From: Streptomyces achromogenes
GTDB lineage: Bacteria; Actinomycetota; Actinomycetes; Streptomycetales; Streptomycetaceae
Assembly: GCF_030816715.1 (NCBI RefSeq)
Contig: NZ_JAUSYH010000001.1
Location: 1,364,001 to 1,428,000, forward strand
Length of the DNA stretch: 64,000 bases
Direction: 5' to 3'
Shown here piece by piece: positions 55,542 to 64,000 of this stretch. The notes under the pieces were generated by a model. That model did not search any database. It worked only from the letters and a program-made list of their open reading frames with translations, and was not told where the DNA came from. The position numbers and the translations under genes are program-made. Each line of letters starts with the position of its first letter. The stretch's first letter is position 1.

Positions 55542-57110
55542 ATGTCGGGGGACCAGTACGGCAGATACGACCACACCTTCACCGTTCCACCCATGCCGCC
55601 GGCGCCGCCGCCGGCCCCCGCCGACGGCGTGCGGGCGGTGGCGGTCGCGGTGCTCAACCTCAGCGGACTGGGGCTGGGGTACGCGCTGACGCGGCGCTGG
55701 GTGCTGACGGCGCTGTGCTGGGCCGCCACCGCCGCCCTGCTGCTCGTGGCGCTGCCGGCCGACCCGGACGGCGTCCCCGGCCTCGCCCTCGTGCTGTACG
55801 GCGTGTTCCTCGTCGCCGTGGCGGCGCACGGGGCGCGGGTGGGCCTGCGCACGCCGCTGACGGGACTGCGCAACGCGCCCCTCGCGCTCGGACTCGGGCT
55901 GCTCCTTCTCGTGGCCCCGGCCGGCGGAGCGGTGCTGTACGACGGGGCGCGGGACGAAGCGGTCCAGCAGATGCTCCTCGACCGGCTCGACGAGGCGAAC
56001 CGCCTGGTGGAGGCGGCCGGCGACCGGCCCTTCGACTCGGCGCAGGCCGACTACCGCAAGGCCCTTGCCGCCTACGCCGGCCTGCAGGCCGACCACCCCG
56101 GTTCCCGGGCTGCCGAGCGGGTGCCCGCGCAGATGAAGACCTTCTACAGGACGGTCGGCGCCTCCTACGACCAGGGCGACCACTGTGCGGCCACCGCGCC
56201 GCTGAAGTTCCTGCGCACGGTGCCCAAGAGCCTGCCCGAGACGGATCTCGCCGATCTGAAGACCTGGCCGGACGACCGGCTCGCCACCTCGCTGTACGAG
56301 TGCGCGTCCACGTCGCTCACGGCGGGCGAGGCGGGCTGGACGGGACAGTTCGGGGAACTGCTGACGACCTTCCCCGCCTCGGCGCAGGCCGCGAAGGTGG
56401 AGCCGGCCGTGGCCGCGGCCGTCGCGAGGACGGAGAAGGACCTGGCCGGAGCCGAGCCCTGTTCGGCCGTCGAGCGGCTGTCCACGCTGAGCTCGCAGAT
56501 CGACGGGCTGCCGGCCGAGCGGACGGCCTTCGCCGCCACCCTCGACAAGGACGCCGCCCGGGCCACCGCGAGCGCGGACACGGGCGCGTACACCTGCGGT
56601 GTGGACCAGTACCGGGACGGCGACTTCAAGTCGGCGCAGACGACCATGACCGAGTACGCCTCCAGCCACAAGAGCGCCGGGAACGCGGCCCTGGCGAAGA
56701 AGATCGCGATAGCGGCGGAGATCGCCCAGACCGTGCCGGCCGCGGGAAAGAAGCTGCCGACGACGCGTTCCGGCGGCAGCATCTCGGTGACGGTGCAGAA
56801 CGACAGCCCCGACCAGATCACGGTTCTCTACACGGGCCCGGTCACCGGCAGTTTCACCCTCAAGGGATGCGGCAACTGTAAGGCGTACTCCCTCGGCAGC
56901 ACCCTCAGCCCGGGTTTCGAGCCCTGCAGCAACAGCAGCAAGAAGTATCCGGAACGGACCATCAGCCTGCCGGTCGGCACCACCTTCTTCCTGCACAAGC
57001 CGATGGGCGACAGCCTCGACACGCCCGCTTCGGACACGGCCAAGCTCGAATCCGGCTACATCTACACGGAATGCGCCTATACGACGCAGCGCCTGGGGTC
57101 GCTCTCCTGA
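55542..57110 (+). CDS. Membrane-anchored protein of unknown function
   Basis: This protein of 522 residues has a Pro-rich cytoplasmic start (PPMPPAPPPAPADG), about four helices between 30 and 145 and a large extracytoplasmic domain (about 146-522) with helical, TPR-like character (FDSAQADYRKALAAYAGLQADHPGS). It ends in a beta-rich part (ISVTVQNDSPDQITVLYTGPV) with a cluster of cysteines (KGCGNCKAY, FEPCSN, TECAY). GGGGGGAG lies about 7 bases before the ATG at 55542. The family is not recognised. Confidence 0.75.
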   Translation: MSGDQYGRYDHTFTVPPMPPAPPPAPADGVRAVAVAVLNLSGLGLGYALTRRWVLTALCWAATAALLLVALPADPDGVPGLALVLYGVFLVAVAAHGARVGLRTPLTGLRNAPLALGLGLLLLVAPAGGAVLYDGARDEAVQQMLLDRLDEANRLVEAAGDRPFDSAQADYRKALAAYAGLQADHPGSRAAERVPAQMKTFYRTVGASYDQGDHCAATAPLKFLRTVPKSLPETDLADLKTWPDDRLATSLYECASTSLTAGEAGWTGQFGELLTTFPASAQAAKVEPAVAAAVARTEKDLAGAEPCSAVERLSTLSSQIDGLPAERTAFAATLDKDAARATASADTGAYTCGVDQYRDGDFKSAQTTMTEYASSHKSAGNAALAKKIAIAAEIAQTVPAAGKKLPTTRSGGSISVTVQNDSPDQITVLYTGPVTGSFTLKGCGNCKAYSLGSTLSPGFEPCSNSSKKYPERTISLPVGTTFFLHKPMGDSLDTPASDTAKLESGYIYTECAYTTQRLGSLS

Positions 57111-57254
57111 ACGTGGGGGAAACGTGCGGGGAATTCCGTTCGCTGAATTTCCGTCAGCTTCCGAATTCATTACCTATGGGTCACATGTGACAGGTGATAA
57201 GGTGCGCCGGAATTCCCTTGCGCAGACCCCCCACGAAAGCCCTGAGAAAACCCC

Positions 57255-58628
57255 ATGACCGAGATAATGCCGGACTCCCCCACACCCTCCTTCGCGCCGG
57301 GCGGTCGGCGACGACACCGCAAGGCCCGGCAGAGCGGCGTCGGCCTGCGCCGGGCGCTGGTGATCGCGCTGGCCGTGCCCGTCACGTCCGCCGCCCTGGC
57401 CGGCCCTTCGGCGTTCGCCGTGGACAAGGGCGTCGGCACGACGGCCAAGGACACCTCTCCGTCCAAGGGCCCCGACGCGGACGACCAGCAGATGGCCGCG
57501 AATCTCGCGACCCGGGTCCTGGACCGGCGACTGGGTTCCGACGTCAGCGGCGTGGTCCTCGACGCCGACTCGGGCAACTCCCTCTGGGACCACAACGGGG
57601 CGACGGCGCTGATGCCGGCGTCCAACGTCAAGCTCGCCACGTCGACCGCCGCGCTCACCGTGCTCGGTCCCGACCACCGGTTCACCACCAAGGTCGTCTA
57701 CGGCGACGGCACCCTCACTCTCGTCGGGGGCGGCGACCGCACGCTCACCGGCGCGGACCTCGGCGAGCTGGCGAGCAGCGCGGTGGCGGGCCTCAAAGCG
57801 GCCGGGCTGACGTCGGTGAAGGTCGCCGTGGACGACAGCCTCTTCCCCGAACCCACTCTGGCCAACGGCTGGAACACCGGCTACTACCCCGACTCCGTCG
57901 CGCCGGTGCGCGCGCTCGTCGTCGACGGGCACGGCGTACAGGACACCTCCCTGGACGCCGGGCAGGCGTTCGCGCGGCAGCTGACCGCGGCCGGGGTCAC
58001 CGTGGACGGCGCCGTCACCCGGGCCACGGCGAAGGCGACGGACTTCCCGGTCGCCCGGCACCGGTCGGCGCCGCTGTCGGACATCGTCCACACGATGCTC
58101 AAGACCAGCGACAACAACATCGCCGAGACCCTGCTGCGGATGACCGCCCTGGGCGCGGGCCGTCCGGCGACCTTCGAGGGCGGCACGCAGGTCGTGCGCC
58201 AGGTGCTGAGCCAGCGGTACGGGGTGTCCCTCGACCACTTCGAGATGTACGACGGCAGCGGCCTGTCCCGGGCGGACCGCATCCCGGCCGCCACCCTCGC
58301 GGACATCCTCGAACTGCTGACGAAGCCGCGTCACGCCCGCGTGCTCGGCTCCATCCTGGACGGGCTGCCGGTCTCCGGCGAGGCCGGCAGCACGCTCGGA
58401 CCGGAGTGGGGCCGCTTCGACGACGTGAACTCCAAGTGCGCGGTCGGCAAGGTGCACGCGAAGACCGGCACCCTCACCGGGGCCGTCGCGCTGAGCGGCC
58501 TCACCCAGGGCAAGGACGGCAAGTGGAAGGTGTTCTCCTTCGTGGAGAACGGCTCCACCGCCAACCCGAACGACATCAAGGACGCGATGGACGGTCTCGC
58601 CGCGACCGTGAACGGCTGCTGGGCCTGA
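57255..58628 (+). CDS. dacB: D-alanyl-D-alanine carboxypeptidase/endopeptidase (PBP4/DacB type, peptidase S13)
   Basis: This exported penicillin-binding protein has 457 residues and trims or opens peptidoglycan cross-links. A membrane-directed signal (about 31-55) precedes the mature enzyme. All three active-site motifs are present: SNVK (Ser123, Lys126), SDN (285-287) and KTG (403-405). The insert between the first two motifs carries the family's VDDSLFPEPTLANGW and YYPDSVAPVRALVVDGHG segments. The ATG at 57255 has only GAGAAA upstream. The gene stands alone and ends in a strong hairpin. Confidence 0.95.
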   Translation: MTEIMPDSPTPSFAPGGRRRHRKARQSGVGLRRALVIALAVPVTSAALAGPSAFAVDKGVGTTAKDTSPSKGPDADDQQMAANLATRVLDRRLGSDVSGVVLDADSGNSLWDHNGATALMPASNVKLATSTAALTVLGPDHRFTTKVVYGDGTLTLVGGGDRTLTGADLGELASSAVAGLKAAGLTSVKVAVDDSLFPEPTLANGWNTGYYPDSVAPVRALVVDGHGVQDTSLDAGQAFARQLTAAGVTVDGAVTRATAKATDFPVARHRSAPLSDIVHTMLKTSDNNIAETLLRMTALGAGRPATFEGGTQVVRQVLSQRYGVSLDHFEMYDGSGLSRADRIPAATLADILELLTKPRHARVLGSILDGLPVSGEAGSTLGPEWGRFDDVNSKCAVGKVHAKTGTLTGAVALSGLTQGKDGKWKVFSFVENGSTANPNDIKDAMDGLAATVNGCWA

Positions 58629-58648
58629 CCTGTCGCCGGGCAGGAGCA

Positions 58649-58686
58649 CGAGAGGGCCGGCCACCGGAAAGGTGCCGGCCCTCTCG
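58649..58686. terminator. Strong hairpin terminator after the D,D-peptidase gene
   Basis: CGAGAGGGCCGGC pairs with GCCGGCCCTCTCG across a loop that can pair further (ACC with GGT), 21 bases after the stop. Confidence 0.85.
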
Positions 58687-58763
58687 CCTTGCGCCCGCCC
58701 GACCGCCGGCCCCGCCCCTGGCGGCCGACCGCCGCACCGAACCCTAGTGACGCACACCACAAG

Positions 58764-58830
58764 GAAACGATGCCGTTTCGATGGCCCTGAGGGCTATTCT
58801 GGGCGCCAAGTGAACGAAACAGTTTCGTTC
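58764..58830 (+). promoter_or_regulatory. Two inverted repeats flanking a -10 box before the response-regulator gene
   Basis: GAAACG-ATGC-CGTTTC at 58764-58779 and the perfect palindrome GAACGAAAC-A-GTTTCGTTC at 58812-58830 share the GAAAC/CGTTTC core. TATTCT at 58795-58800 between them is a plausible -10 box, with its -35 region inside the first repeat. The second repeat covers the expected start of transcription. A repressor of the TetR type bound at both sites would shut the promoter. Confidence 0.65.
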
Positions 58831-58870
58831 CTAAGAGGCGTTCACCCCCACCGCATGGAGAACGACCACC

Positions 58871-59569
58871 ATGGCCTCCGTACTCATCGGCGACGATCAG
58901 TCCCTCCAACGTGTCGGCCTGCGCATGCTGCTGGCCGGTGAGCCCGACCTCACCGTCGTGGGCGAGACGGCGGGCGGCGCCGAAGCCGTGCGCCTGAGCG
59001 CCGCGCTCCGTCCCGACGTCGTCCTGATGGACGGTCGCCGTCCGCTCGCGGACGACATCGAGACCATCCGCCGCATCACCCGTCCCGCCCCCCTCGCCGC
59101 GGTCGGCCGGGCCGCCCGGCCGCTCGGGCGCCCGCCGCGGGTGCTGGTCCTGACCTCGACCGGCGACGCCGCGTACGCCTGCGCCGCACTTCGCGCGGGC
59201 GCCGGCGGCTTCCTGCTCAAGGACGCCACCCCCGACGAACTGACCGCGGCCGTCCGGGTGGTGGCGGCGGGGGACGCCGTCATCACGCCCGAACTGACCC
59301 GTGCGCTGATCGACACCGTCCGCCACGAGCCCGCCGCGCTCCCCCGCGACGGCGCGGCCGGACCGGACTCCCTCACCGAGCGCGAACGCGACGTCCTCGT
59401 CGCGGTCGCCTCCGGCTGGTCCAACGCGGAGATCGCCGCGCGGCTGTCCATCGCCCCGACCACCGTCAAGTCGCACGTCAGCCACATCCTCGCCAAGATC
59501 GGCGCCCGCGCGCGCGTCCAGGCGGTCGCCTTCGCCTACGAGTACGGCCTGGTGCGGCCGGCGGCCTGA
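58871..59569 (+). CDS. NarL/LuxR-type response regulator (orphan)
   Basis: This protein of 232 residues has a receiver domain (acidic pair Asp8, Asp9; phospho-acceptor Asp54 in VVLMDGRRP; Thr95 and Lys117) and a LuxR helix-turn-helix (about 168-225, LTERERDVLVAVASGWSNAEIAARLSIAPTTVKSHVSHIL). An extra stretch of about 18 Arg/Pro/Gly-rich residues sits before the fourth strand (70-89), which is unusual. No histidine kinase is adjacent, and the gene has its own operator-flanked promoter, so its level rather than its phosphorylation may matter. Confidence 0.92.
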   Translation: MASVLIGDDQSLQRVGLRMLLAGEPDLTVVGETAGGAEAVRLSAALRPDVVLMDGRRPLADDIETIRRITRPAPLAAVGRAARPLGRPPRVLVLTSTGDAAYACAALRAGAGGFLLKDATPDELTAAVRVVAAGDAVITPELTRALIDTVRHEPAALPRDGAAGPDSLTERERDVLVAVASGWSNAEIAARLSIAPTTVKSHVSHILAKIGARARVQAVAFAYEYGLVRPAA

Positions 59570-59584
59570 CTCGGCCTGAGACCG

Positions 59585-59626
59585 CTGACGCCCCGCACCC
59601 GCCCTCTGACGCCCCGCACCCGCCCT
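59585..59626. repeat. Tandem direct repeat, two exact units of 21 bases
   Basis: Two exact 21-base units starting CTGACGCCCCGCACC lie in the gap between two convergent genes. Confidence 0.85.
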
Positions 59627-59662
59627 CGGGCACGGGGCCCCGCCGACCTCCCGCCCCGGGAC

Positions 59663-60643
59663 CTAGCCCCGGGCGCGCCGGCTCACGTGGGCCAGGAGGA
59701 GGTTGGGGTCCTTCTGGGTGAAGTACGCCGCGCTGGTGACGTAGGCGGTCCTGCCGCGCACGGTCACCGCAGTGGGGTTGGACAGTCCGTCCTGACGGTC
59801 GAGGACGACCTGATGGGTGCCGTCCGGGCGGACCAGGGCGACCTCGTTGCCGCCGGTCAGCGCGACGAGGGCCTCATCGCGGTGCCGGTCGACGAACCCG
59901 AAGTCGTCGAGCGCGTAGAGGCCCGTCGCCCGGGTCTGGATCGCGCAGGCCGAGCCGGCCTCGCCGACCGGGATGCGCAGCAGCGTTCCGGCGTTGGTGT
60001 TGGACACCCACACGGCGTCGCGGTGCAGGCGCAGACCGTTGGCTCCGACCTTGGCCGCGGGCCGCGCGTTGCGCGGCTCGAGTGCGGCTCCCCGGGCCCA
60101 TGCGGTGGGCTTGCCGCCCGCGCGCGGGACGCGCCAGACGGTGCCCAGCACCGAGTCGGCGACGTACAGCACGCCTCGGCGCTCGTCGAGGGCGAGACCG
60201 TTGGGGAAGCCGTTCGCCGGCAGCTGGGCGATCTGGCGGGGCTTGCCGCCGCGGGCGGGGATGCGCCAGATGCCGGTCGCGCGGGTGCCGGTGGCGTAGG
60301 TGACGTACAGGGTGCCGTTCTCCGCGCGGGCGATGCCGAGGACGACGGCCCTGCCGACGACGGGCGTGGACGCGTCCGGCACGGCGGGCAGGGTCGCGAG
60401 GAGCCGCTCGCGGCCCTCGCGGGTGACGTTGACGACCTGCCGTGCCGTCGAGAACGTCAGGTCGGCCGAGCCGTCGGGTTCGAGCGCGATGTTCTCCGGC
60501 GTCTCGCCCTTGGCGAGGTCGAAGTGGGCGACGACGCGCGGGGCGGACACGGCCGGCTCGTCTCCGGCGGCGGGAGCCGTGGCGAGCAGCCCGAGGGCGA
60601 GGGCGGCGGCGGTGATACCCGCCGAACGGGGAAGTCGGGGCAT
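59663..60643 (-). CDS. Secreted beta-propeller protein (SMP-30/gluconolactonase-like or NHL-like)
   Basis: This exported protein has 326 residues with a signal peptide (about 1-25, LALGLLATAPAAG). The mature part has repeated four-strand blades (GTLYVTYATGTRATGIWRI, GLALDERRGVLYVADSVLGTVWRVP, DAVWVSNTNAGTLLRIPVG) typical of six-bladed propellers. No clear catalytic metal ligands are identified, so it may bind rather than hydrolyse. The ATG at 60643 has AGAGAGG 4 bases upstream; the frame is open further but without protein character. Confidence 0.8.
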   Translation of the reverse strand: MPRLPRSAGITAAALALGLLATAPAAGDEPAVSAPRVVAHFDLAKGETPENIALEPDGSADLTFSTARQVVNVTREGRERLLATLPAVPDASTPVVGRAVVLGIARAENGTLYVTYATGTRATGIWRIPARGGKPRQIAQLPANGFPNGLALDERRGVLYVADSVLGTVWRVPRAGGKPTAWARGAALEPRNARPAAKVGANGLRLHRDAVWVSNTNAGTLLRIPVGEAGSACAIQTRATGLYALDDFGFVDRHRDEALVALTGGNEVALVRPDGTHQVVLDRQDGLSNPTAVTVRGRTAYVTSAAYFTQKDPNLLLAHVSRRARG

Positions 60644-60888
60644 GGGACCTCTCTTCGGGGAAGTCTGGACCGCCGCTGTGCGGCGGCCAGACGACCATCG
60701 CGGCGTCCCGGCGGCGACCGCCGCCGTCGCGGCCGGGAGATCGCCCGCGTGGCCCAGGGCATCGACCCGCCTGCCGCTCACCCGGGTGACCCGCGATGCA
60801 GCAGACTGTGCGGTGCGACAGCCGTCCGGAAGGACACCCGGACGGAACACCCGCCCGGACGGACACCCACCTCAGAAGGAAGCACAAC

Positions 60889-61179
60889 GTGATCATCTTC
60901 GGCACCAAGGGATACCTCTACCAGCTGGCGATACTGACGCTGGTGTGCGGCCGCTGCGGCAACCCCGCCGCGCACACCCTCAGGAAGCGGGTCACGAAGT
61001 TCACGCTGTTCTTCGTGCCGCTCTTCCCGATCTCCTCGAAGTACGCGACCCAGTGCACCTTCTGCGGCGCCGAACAGAAGATCGCCAAGGAGCAGGCCGA
61101 GCAGCTGCAGGCGCAGGCCGCCGGTCATGTCGGCGGTCAGGCGTACGGGCAGCCGCAGCAGCAGCCGTACCAGCACTGA
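60889..61179 (+). CDS. Small zinc-ribbon protein
   Basis: This protein of 96 residues has two CxxC knuckles (VCGRCGN at about 19-25 and CTFCGAE at about 56-62) flanking a hydrophobic stretch (KFTLFFVPLFPIS) and a Gln/Ala/Gly-rich tail ending QPYQH. The layout matches the zinc-ribbon proteins of Actinobacteria that may sit at the membrane. The GTG start has AAGGAAG about 6 bases upstream. The function is unknown. Confidence 0.8.
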   Translation: MIIFGTKGYLYQLAILTLVCGRCGNPAAHTLRKRVTKFTLFFVPLFPISSKYATQCTFCGAEQKIAKEQAEQLQAQAAGHVGGQAYGQPQQQPYQH

Positions 61180-61200
61180 CGTCCGTCCGGGCGTCCGGGC

Positions 61201-62286
61201 TCACGGGGTGAGCCCGACCCGGTCGCAGGCCGCGCGCAGCCGCGGGGGGCAGATCTGGGCGACGGTGTAGACGCCGCGGTCGACGAGGACCGGCTCGACG
61301 TCCTCGGCCGTCACGGCGGTCGGGGTGAGCAGGACCGACGGGATGCCCTCGGTGGTGGGGCTGTCGACGGTCGTGGTGGCGCGGTCGTGGGGATCCTCGC
61401 CCCGTCCCACGGCGACGGCCATGGCGGCGACCGCGGACGCCTCGTCCTTGAACGGCTTGTACACCGTCATGTACTGCTCGCCCTTGACGATCCGCCGTAC
61501 GGCGTCGAGGTCGGCGTCCTGGCCCGTGACGGGCGGGAGTTCGGTGACGCCGGCGCTCTTGAGCGAGGAGATCACACCCGAGGCGATGGCGTCGTTGGCG
61601 GCCAGCACGCCGTCGATCCGGTCCGGGCCGAGGGCCGCGATGGCGGCGGACATGTTGGCGTGGGCGTTCTGCGCGCTCCAGTCCAGCGTGTTGTAGGACC
61701 TGGCGATCGTCACCTCGCCGGCGAGGACGGACAGCGCGCCCTTGCGGTACAGGGCCGCGTTGGGGCTGGTGGGGTCACCGTTGACCATGACGACGTCGGC
61801 GTCCTCGGCCCGCTTGCCCAGGGCGTCGAGGAGCGCCTGGCCCTGGAGCCGGCCGACCTCGTGTCCGTCGAAGCCGACGTAGCCGGTCACGGGGCCCTCC
61901 GCGAGGCGGTCGTAGGCGACGACGGGAACGCCCGCCCGACGCGCCTCCTGGATGGAGGAGCGCAGCGCCCGGGTGTCGGCGGCGTCGAGGATCAGGACCT
62001 TCGCGCCCTTGGTGACCATGGACACCATCTGCTGGCGCTGTCTGGTCACGTCGTTCTCGGCGTTGGCGTACTCCACCGTGCAGGCCGGGCACAGCTTCTT
62101 CACCTGCGCCTCGATCAGCGGCCGGTCCGAGTGCTCCCAGCGCGGGACGGCCCGGCTGGGGAGCAGCAGGCCGACGGTGAAGCCCTCACCGGAACCGCTC
62201 TGCCCTCCGCCGTCGCAGGCGGCCAGGGGCAGGGTCAGAAGGGCCGCGCCGACCACCGCGGCGGCGTATCTGCGTCGGGTGTTCAC
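61201..62286 (-). CDS. Sugar-binding lipoprotein (XylF/RbsB-like), coupled to a SpoIIE phosphatase gene
   Basis: This exported solute-binding protein has 361 residues of the periplasmic-binding-protein type 1 fold used for pentoses and hexoses. The lipobox LAAC gives Cys24. Signature blocks are GFTVGLLLPSRAVPRWEHSD, LILDAADTRALRSSIQEARRAGVPVVAYDRL, DGVLAANDAIASGVISSLKSAGV and LPPVTGQDADLDAVRRIVKGEQYMTVYKP. The GTG overlaps the stop of the upstream phosphatase gene (GTGA). No permease or ATPase gene is next to it in the window, so it may sense a sugar rather than feed an importer. Confidence 0.88.
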   Translation of the reverse strand: MNTRRRYAAAVVGAALLTLPLAACDGGGQSGSGEGFTVGLLLPSRAVPRWEHSDRPLIEAQVKKLCPACTVEYANAENDVTRQRQQMVSMVTKGAKVLILDAADTRALRSSIQEARRAGVPVVAYDRLAEGPVTGYVGFDGHEVGRLQGQALLDALGKRAEDADVVMVNGDPTSPNAALYRKGALSVLAGEVTIARSYNTLDWSAQNAHANMSAAIAALGPDRIDGVLAANDAIASGVISSLKSAGVTELPPVTGQDADLDAVRRIVKGEQYMTVYKPFKDEASAVAAMAVAVGRGEDPHDRATTTVDSPTTEGIPSVLLTPTAVTAEDVEPVLVDRGVYTVAQICPPRLRAACDRVGLTP

Positions 62287-64000
62287 GGCACTGCCTCCGG
62301 TACGACGATCTCGCTCCACACCTGTTTGCCGCCGGCCACCGGGACCGAGCCGAAGGTGTCGGACATCGCCTCGACCAGCAGCAGGCCGCGGCCGCCGGTG
62401 GACTCCCAGTCGACGATCACCGGTTTGGCGGGGGCGCGCGGCGAGGAGTCGCTCACGCAGACGCGCACCCGGTCGCCGCGCAGGATCAGGTCGAGACGGA
62501 CCGGCCCCTGCGTGTGCACGAGGGCGTTGGTGACGAGCTCGGAGACGACCAGCAGCACGGCGTCGGCCGCCTCCTGGACCTGCCAGCGGCGCAGGGTGCG
62601 CGCGGTGAAGCGGCGGGCGTGCATCACGGCGTCGGGCAGCCGCCACACCATCCAGCCTGCCCGGATGGGGCGGGTCTTCATGCCGTCGTAGCGCAGGAGC
62701 AGCAGCGCCACGTCGTCCTCGCGGCGGCCGGCGTCGCCGAGCAGCAGGTCGGCCGTGCGGCCGAGGTCCGCGGGGTCGGCCGCGCCGAGCGCGGCGCGGG
62801 TGCGCCGCATGCCCTCGTCGAGCGGGAGGTCGGCTGCCTCGACCAGGCCGTCGGTGACCAGGGCGAGGACCGTGCCGGGGGTCAGTTCGACGGCCGTCAT
62901 GGGGAAGTCGGCCTCGGCGAGGATGCCCAGCGGGGGGCCGCCCGCGACCTCCACCTCCTCGGTCTCGCCGTCGGGCCGGCGCAGCAGCGGCGCCAGATGG
63001 CCGGCCCGGACGAACAGGATGTTGCCCTCCTCCATGTCCAGTTCGGCGTAGCAGCAGGTGGCGAACAGGTCGGTCTCCATGCCGACGAGGAGCCGGTTGG
63101 CGTGGGAGACGACCACGTCGGGCGGGTGGCCCTCCATGGCGTAGGCCCGGACCGCCGTCCGCATCTGGCCCATGATCGTCGCGGCTCCGGCGCTGTGTCC
63201 CTGCACGTCTCCGATGACCAGTGCCACCCGGTCCTGGGAGAGGGCGATGACGTCGTACCAGTCGCCGCCCACCTGGAGGCCGCGGCGGGCCGGCAGATAG
63301 CGGGCGACGGCTGTTCCGCCGGGGAGTTCGGGCAGGCGCCGGGGCAGCAGGCTGCGCTGGAGCATCGTGGCGAGTTCCTGCTCGGCGTCGTGCGCGTGGG
63401 CCCGTTTGAGAGCCTGGCCGACGAGGGCGGCGGTCGCGGTGAGCAGGGACCGCTCCTCGGGGACGAACTCGTGCGGCCGGTCCCAGCCGACCAGGCACAC
63501 GCCGGCGACGCTGCCCTTGGCGGGCAACGGCAGGACGGCCAGCCCGCCGGGGCCGATGCCGGAGAGTCCGGGTTCGAGGTCGGTGTCGGTGGGCCACAGG
63601 TCCATCCGGCCGTCGCGCAGCGCGTCGCGCAGGGTGGGCAGGGCGCGCAGCGGGGCGTCGGGCCATTCGGTGCGCCACTCCGAGCGCCAGGCTTCGGGCC
63701 AGGCGGTGGGCTGGGGCGGGTCGAGGACGGTGACCATGAGCCGGTCGTCCTGCAGTGCGGCGAGGGCGACGCGGTCGGCGGCCAGCGGCTCGCGCAGGGC
63801 GGCGACCACCACGCGGCCGACGTCGCGGACCGTGGCGGCGTCGTCGAGGGCGGCGGTCAGCCACTGGATGCGGGAGACGTCGTCGGCTCCGCCGCGCAGC
63901 ACCGGCGTCGCCGTCACCACGCCGAGCACGCCGTCCGGCCGGCCGTCGGCGGCCGGCGCGGTCCGGCAGCTCAGGCTCAGCCAGCGCATCTCGCCCTTCG
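62283..64000 (-). CDS. GAF-SpoIIE phosphatase with kinase domain, C-terminal part (runs off the window)
   Basis: The 572 visible codons begin inside what looks like the end of a PAS domain (KGEMRWLSLSC). A GAF domain (about 50-195 of the visible part), a PP2C/SpoIIE phosphatase (VGGDWYDVIALSQDRVALVIGDVQGHSAGAATIMGQMR; DDVALLLLRYDG) and an RsbW-type HATPase domain at the end (VVSELVTNALVHT, STGGRGLLLVEAMSD) follow. The protein should control an anti-anti-sigma factor. Its stop codon overlaps the start of the sugar-binding lipoprotein gene, so both are made together and may be one signalling unit. The N-terminus is outside the window. Confidence 0.9.
   Translation of the reverse strand, partial: KGEMRWLSLSCRTAPAADGRPDGVLGVVTATPVLRGGADDVSRIQWLTAALDDAATVRDVGRVVVAALREPLAADRVALAALQDDRLMVTVLDPPQPTAWPEAWRSEWRTEWPDAPLRALPTLRDALRDGRMDLWPTDTDLEPGLSGIGPGGLAVLPLPAKGSVAGVCLVGWDRPHEFVPEERSLLTATAALVGQALKRAHAHDAEQELATMLQRSLLPRRLPELPGGTAVARYLPARRGLQVGGDWYDVIALSQDRVALVIGDVQGHSAGAATIMGQMRTAVRAYAMEGHPPDVVVSHANRLLVGMETDLFATCCYAELDMEEGNILFVRAGHLAPLLRRPDGETEEVEVAGGPPLGILAEADFPMTAVELTPGTVLALVTDGLVEAADLPLDEGMRRTRAALGAADPADLGRTADLLLGDAGRREDDVALLLLRYDGMKTRPIRAGWMVWRLPDAVMHARRFTARTLRRWQVQEAADAVLLVVSELVTNALVHTQGPVRLDLILRGDRVRVCVSDSSPRAPAKPVIVDWESTGGRGLLLVEAMSDTFGSVPVAGGKQVWSEIVVPEAVP

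Overview
The window is high-GC actinomycete DNA, almost certainly Streptomyces. Codon third positions are nearly all G/C and GTG and TTG starts are frequent. Other pointers are several twin-arginine and lipoprotein signals, an LAxTG sorting signal, SpoIIE-type phosphatases with PAS/GAF domains, and plant-polymer glycoside hydrolases. I cannot name the species. No rRNA, tRNA, CRISPR array or insertion sequence was recognised. The gene mix (secreted hydrolases, regulators, broken genes) looks like an accessory or chromosome-arm region.

Left part (1-24.5 kb): two carbohydrate loci surround a catabolic cluster. At 1-7.6 kb a hemicellulose locus has a leftward pair (GH27 alpha-galactosidase coupled to a GH43 that runs off the edge). 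It diverges from a rightward pair (GH43, then a GH10 xylanase fused to a GH62 arabinofuranosidase), with a LacI regulator downstream. The shared promoter region holds TTCGAA-type palindromes. At 8.0-12.7 kb lie an MBL-fold hydrolase, a TetR regulator, an amidohydrolase and an APC permease. At 13.0-17.2 kb are a ferric-reductase-like flavocytochrome, two gene fragments joined at a scar, and a multi-pass membrane protein. At 17.9-24.5 kb a second LacI gene diverges from a GH127 beta-L-arabinofuranosidase and a sugar ABC importer (binding protein plus two permeases, no ATPase).

Middle part (24.8-43.5 kb): a frameshifted MFS exporter, a SUKH/SMI1 protein, a cupin, and a three-gene operon (unknown protein, Hsp90-family ATPase, 978-residue TPR-like protein). 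These are followed by a DJ-1/PfpI protein, two membrane proteins, a divergent pair of PAS-GAF-SpoIIE phosphatases and a TetR regulator.

Right part (43.5-64 kb): a secreted M19-like dipeptidase with a discoidin domain, a Tat-exported L-amino-acid-oxidase-like flavoenzyme, a TIGR01777-type epimerase behind a perfect palindrome, and an alpha/beta hydrolase behind CTAG boxes. Next come a large LADTG-anchored surface protein, a frameshifted duplicated-domain gene, small secreted proteins, a PBP4-type D,D-peptidase and an orphan NarL-type response regulator flanked by palindromes. The end holds a secreted beta-propeller, a small zinc-ribbon protein, and a sugar-binding lipoprotein translationally coupled to a SpoIIE phosphatase that leaves the window.

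The strongest leads for something new are the Hsp90-TPR operon, the sugar-binding lipoprotein coupled to a SpoIIE phosphatase, and the LADTG surface protein. Several clean palindromic operators can be tied to specific genes. Two genes carry one-base frameshifts and should be checked against raw reads before being treated as pseudogenes.
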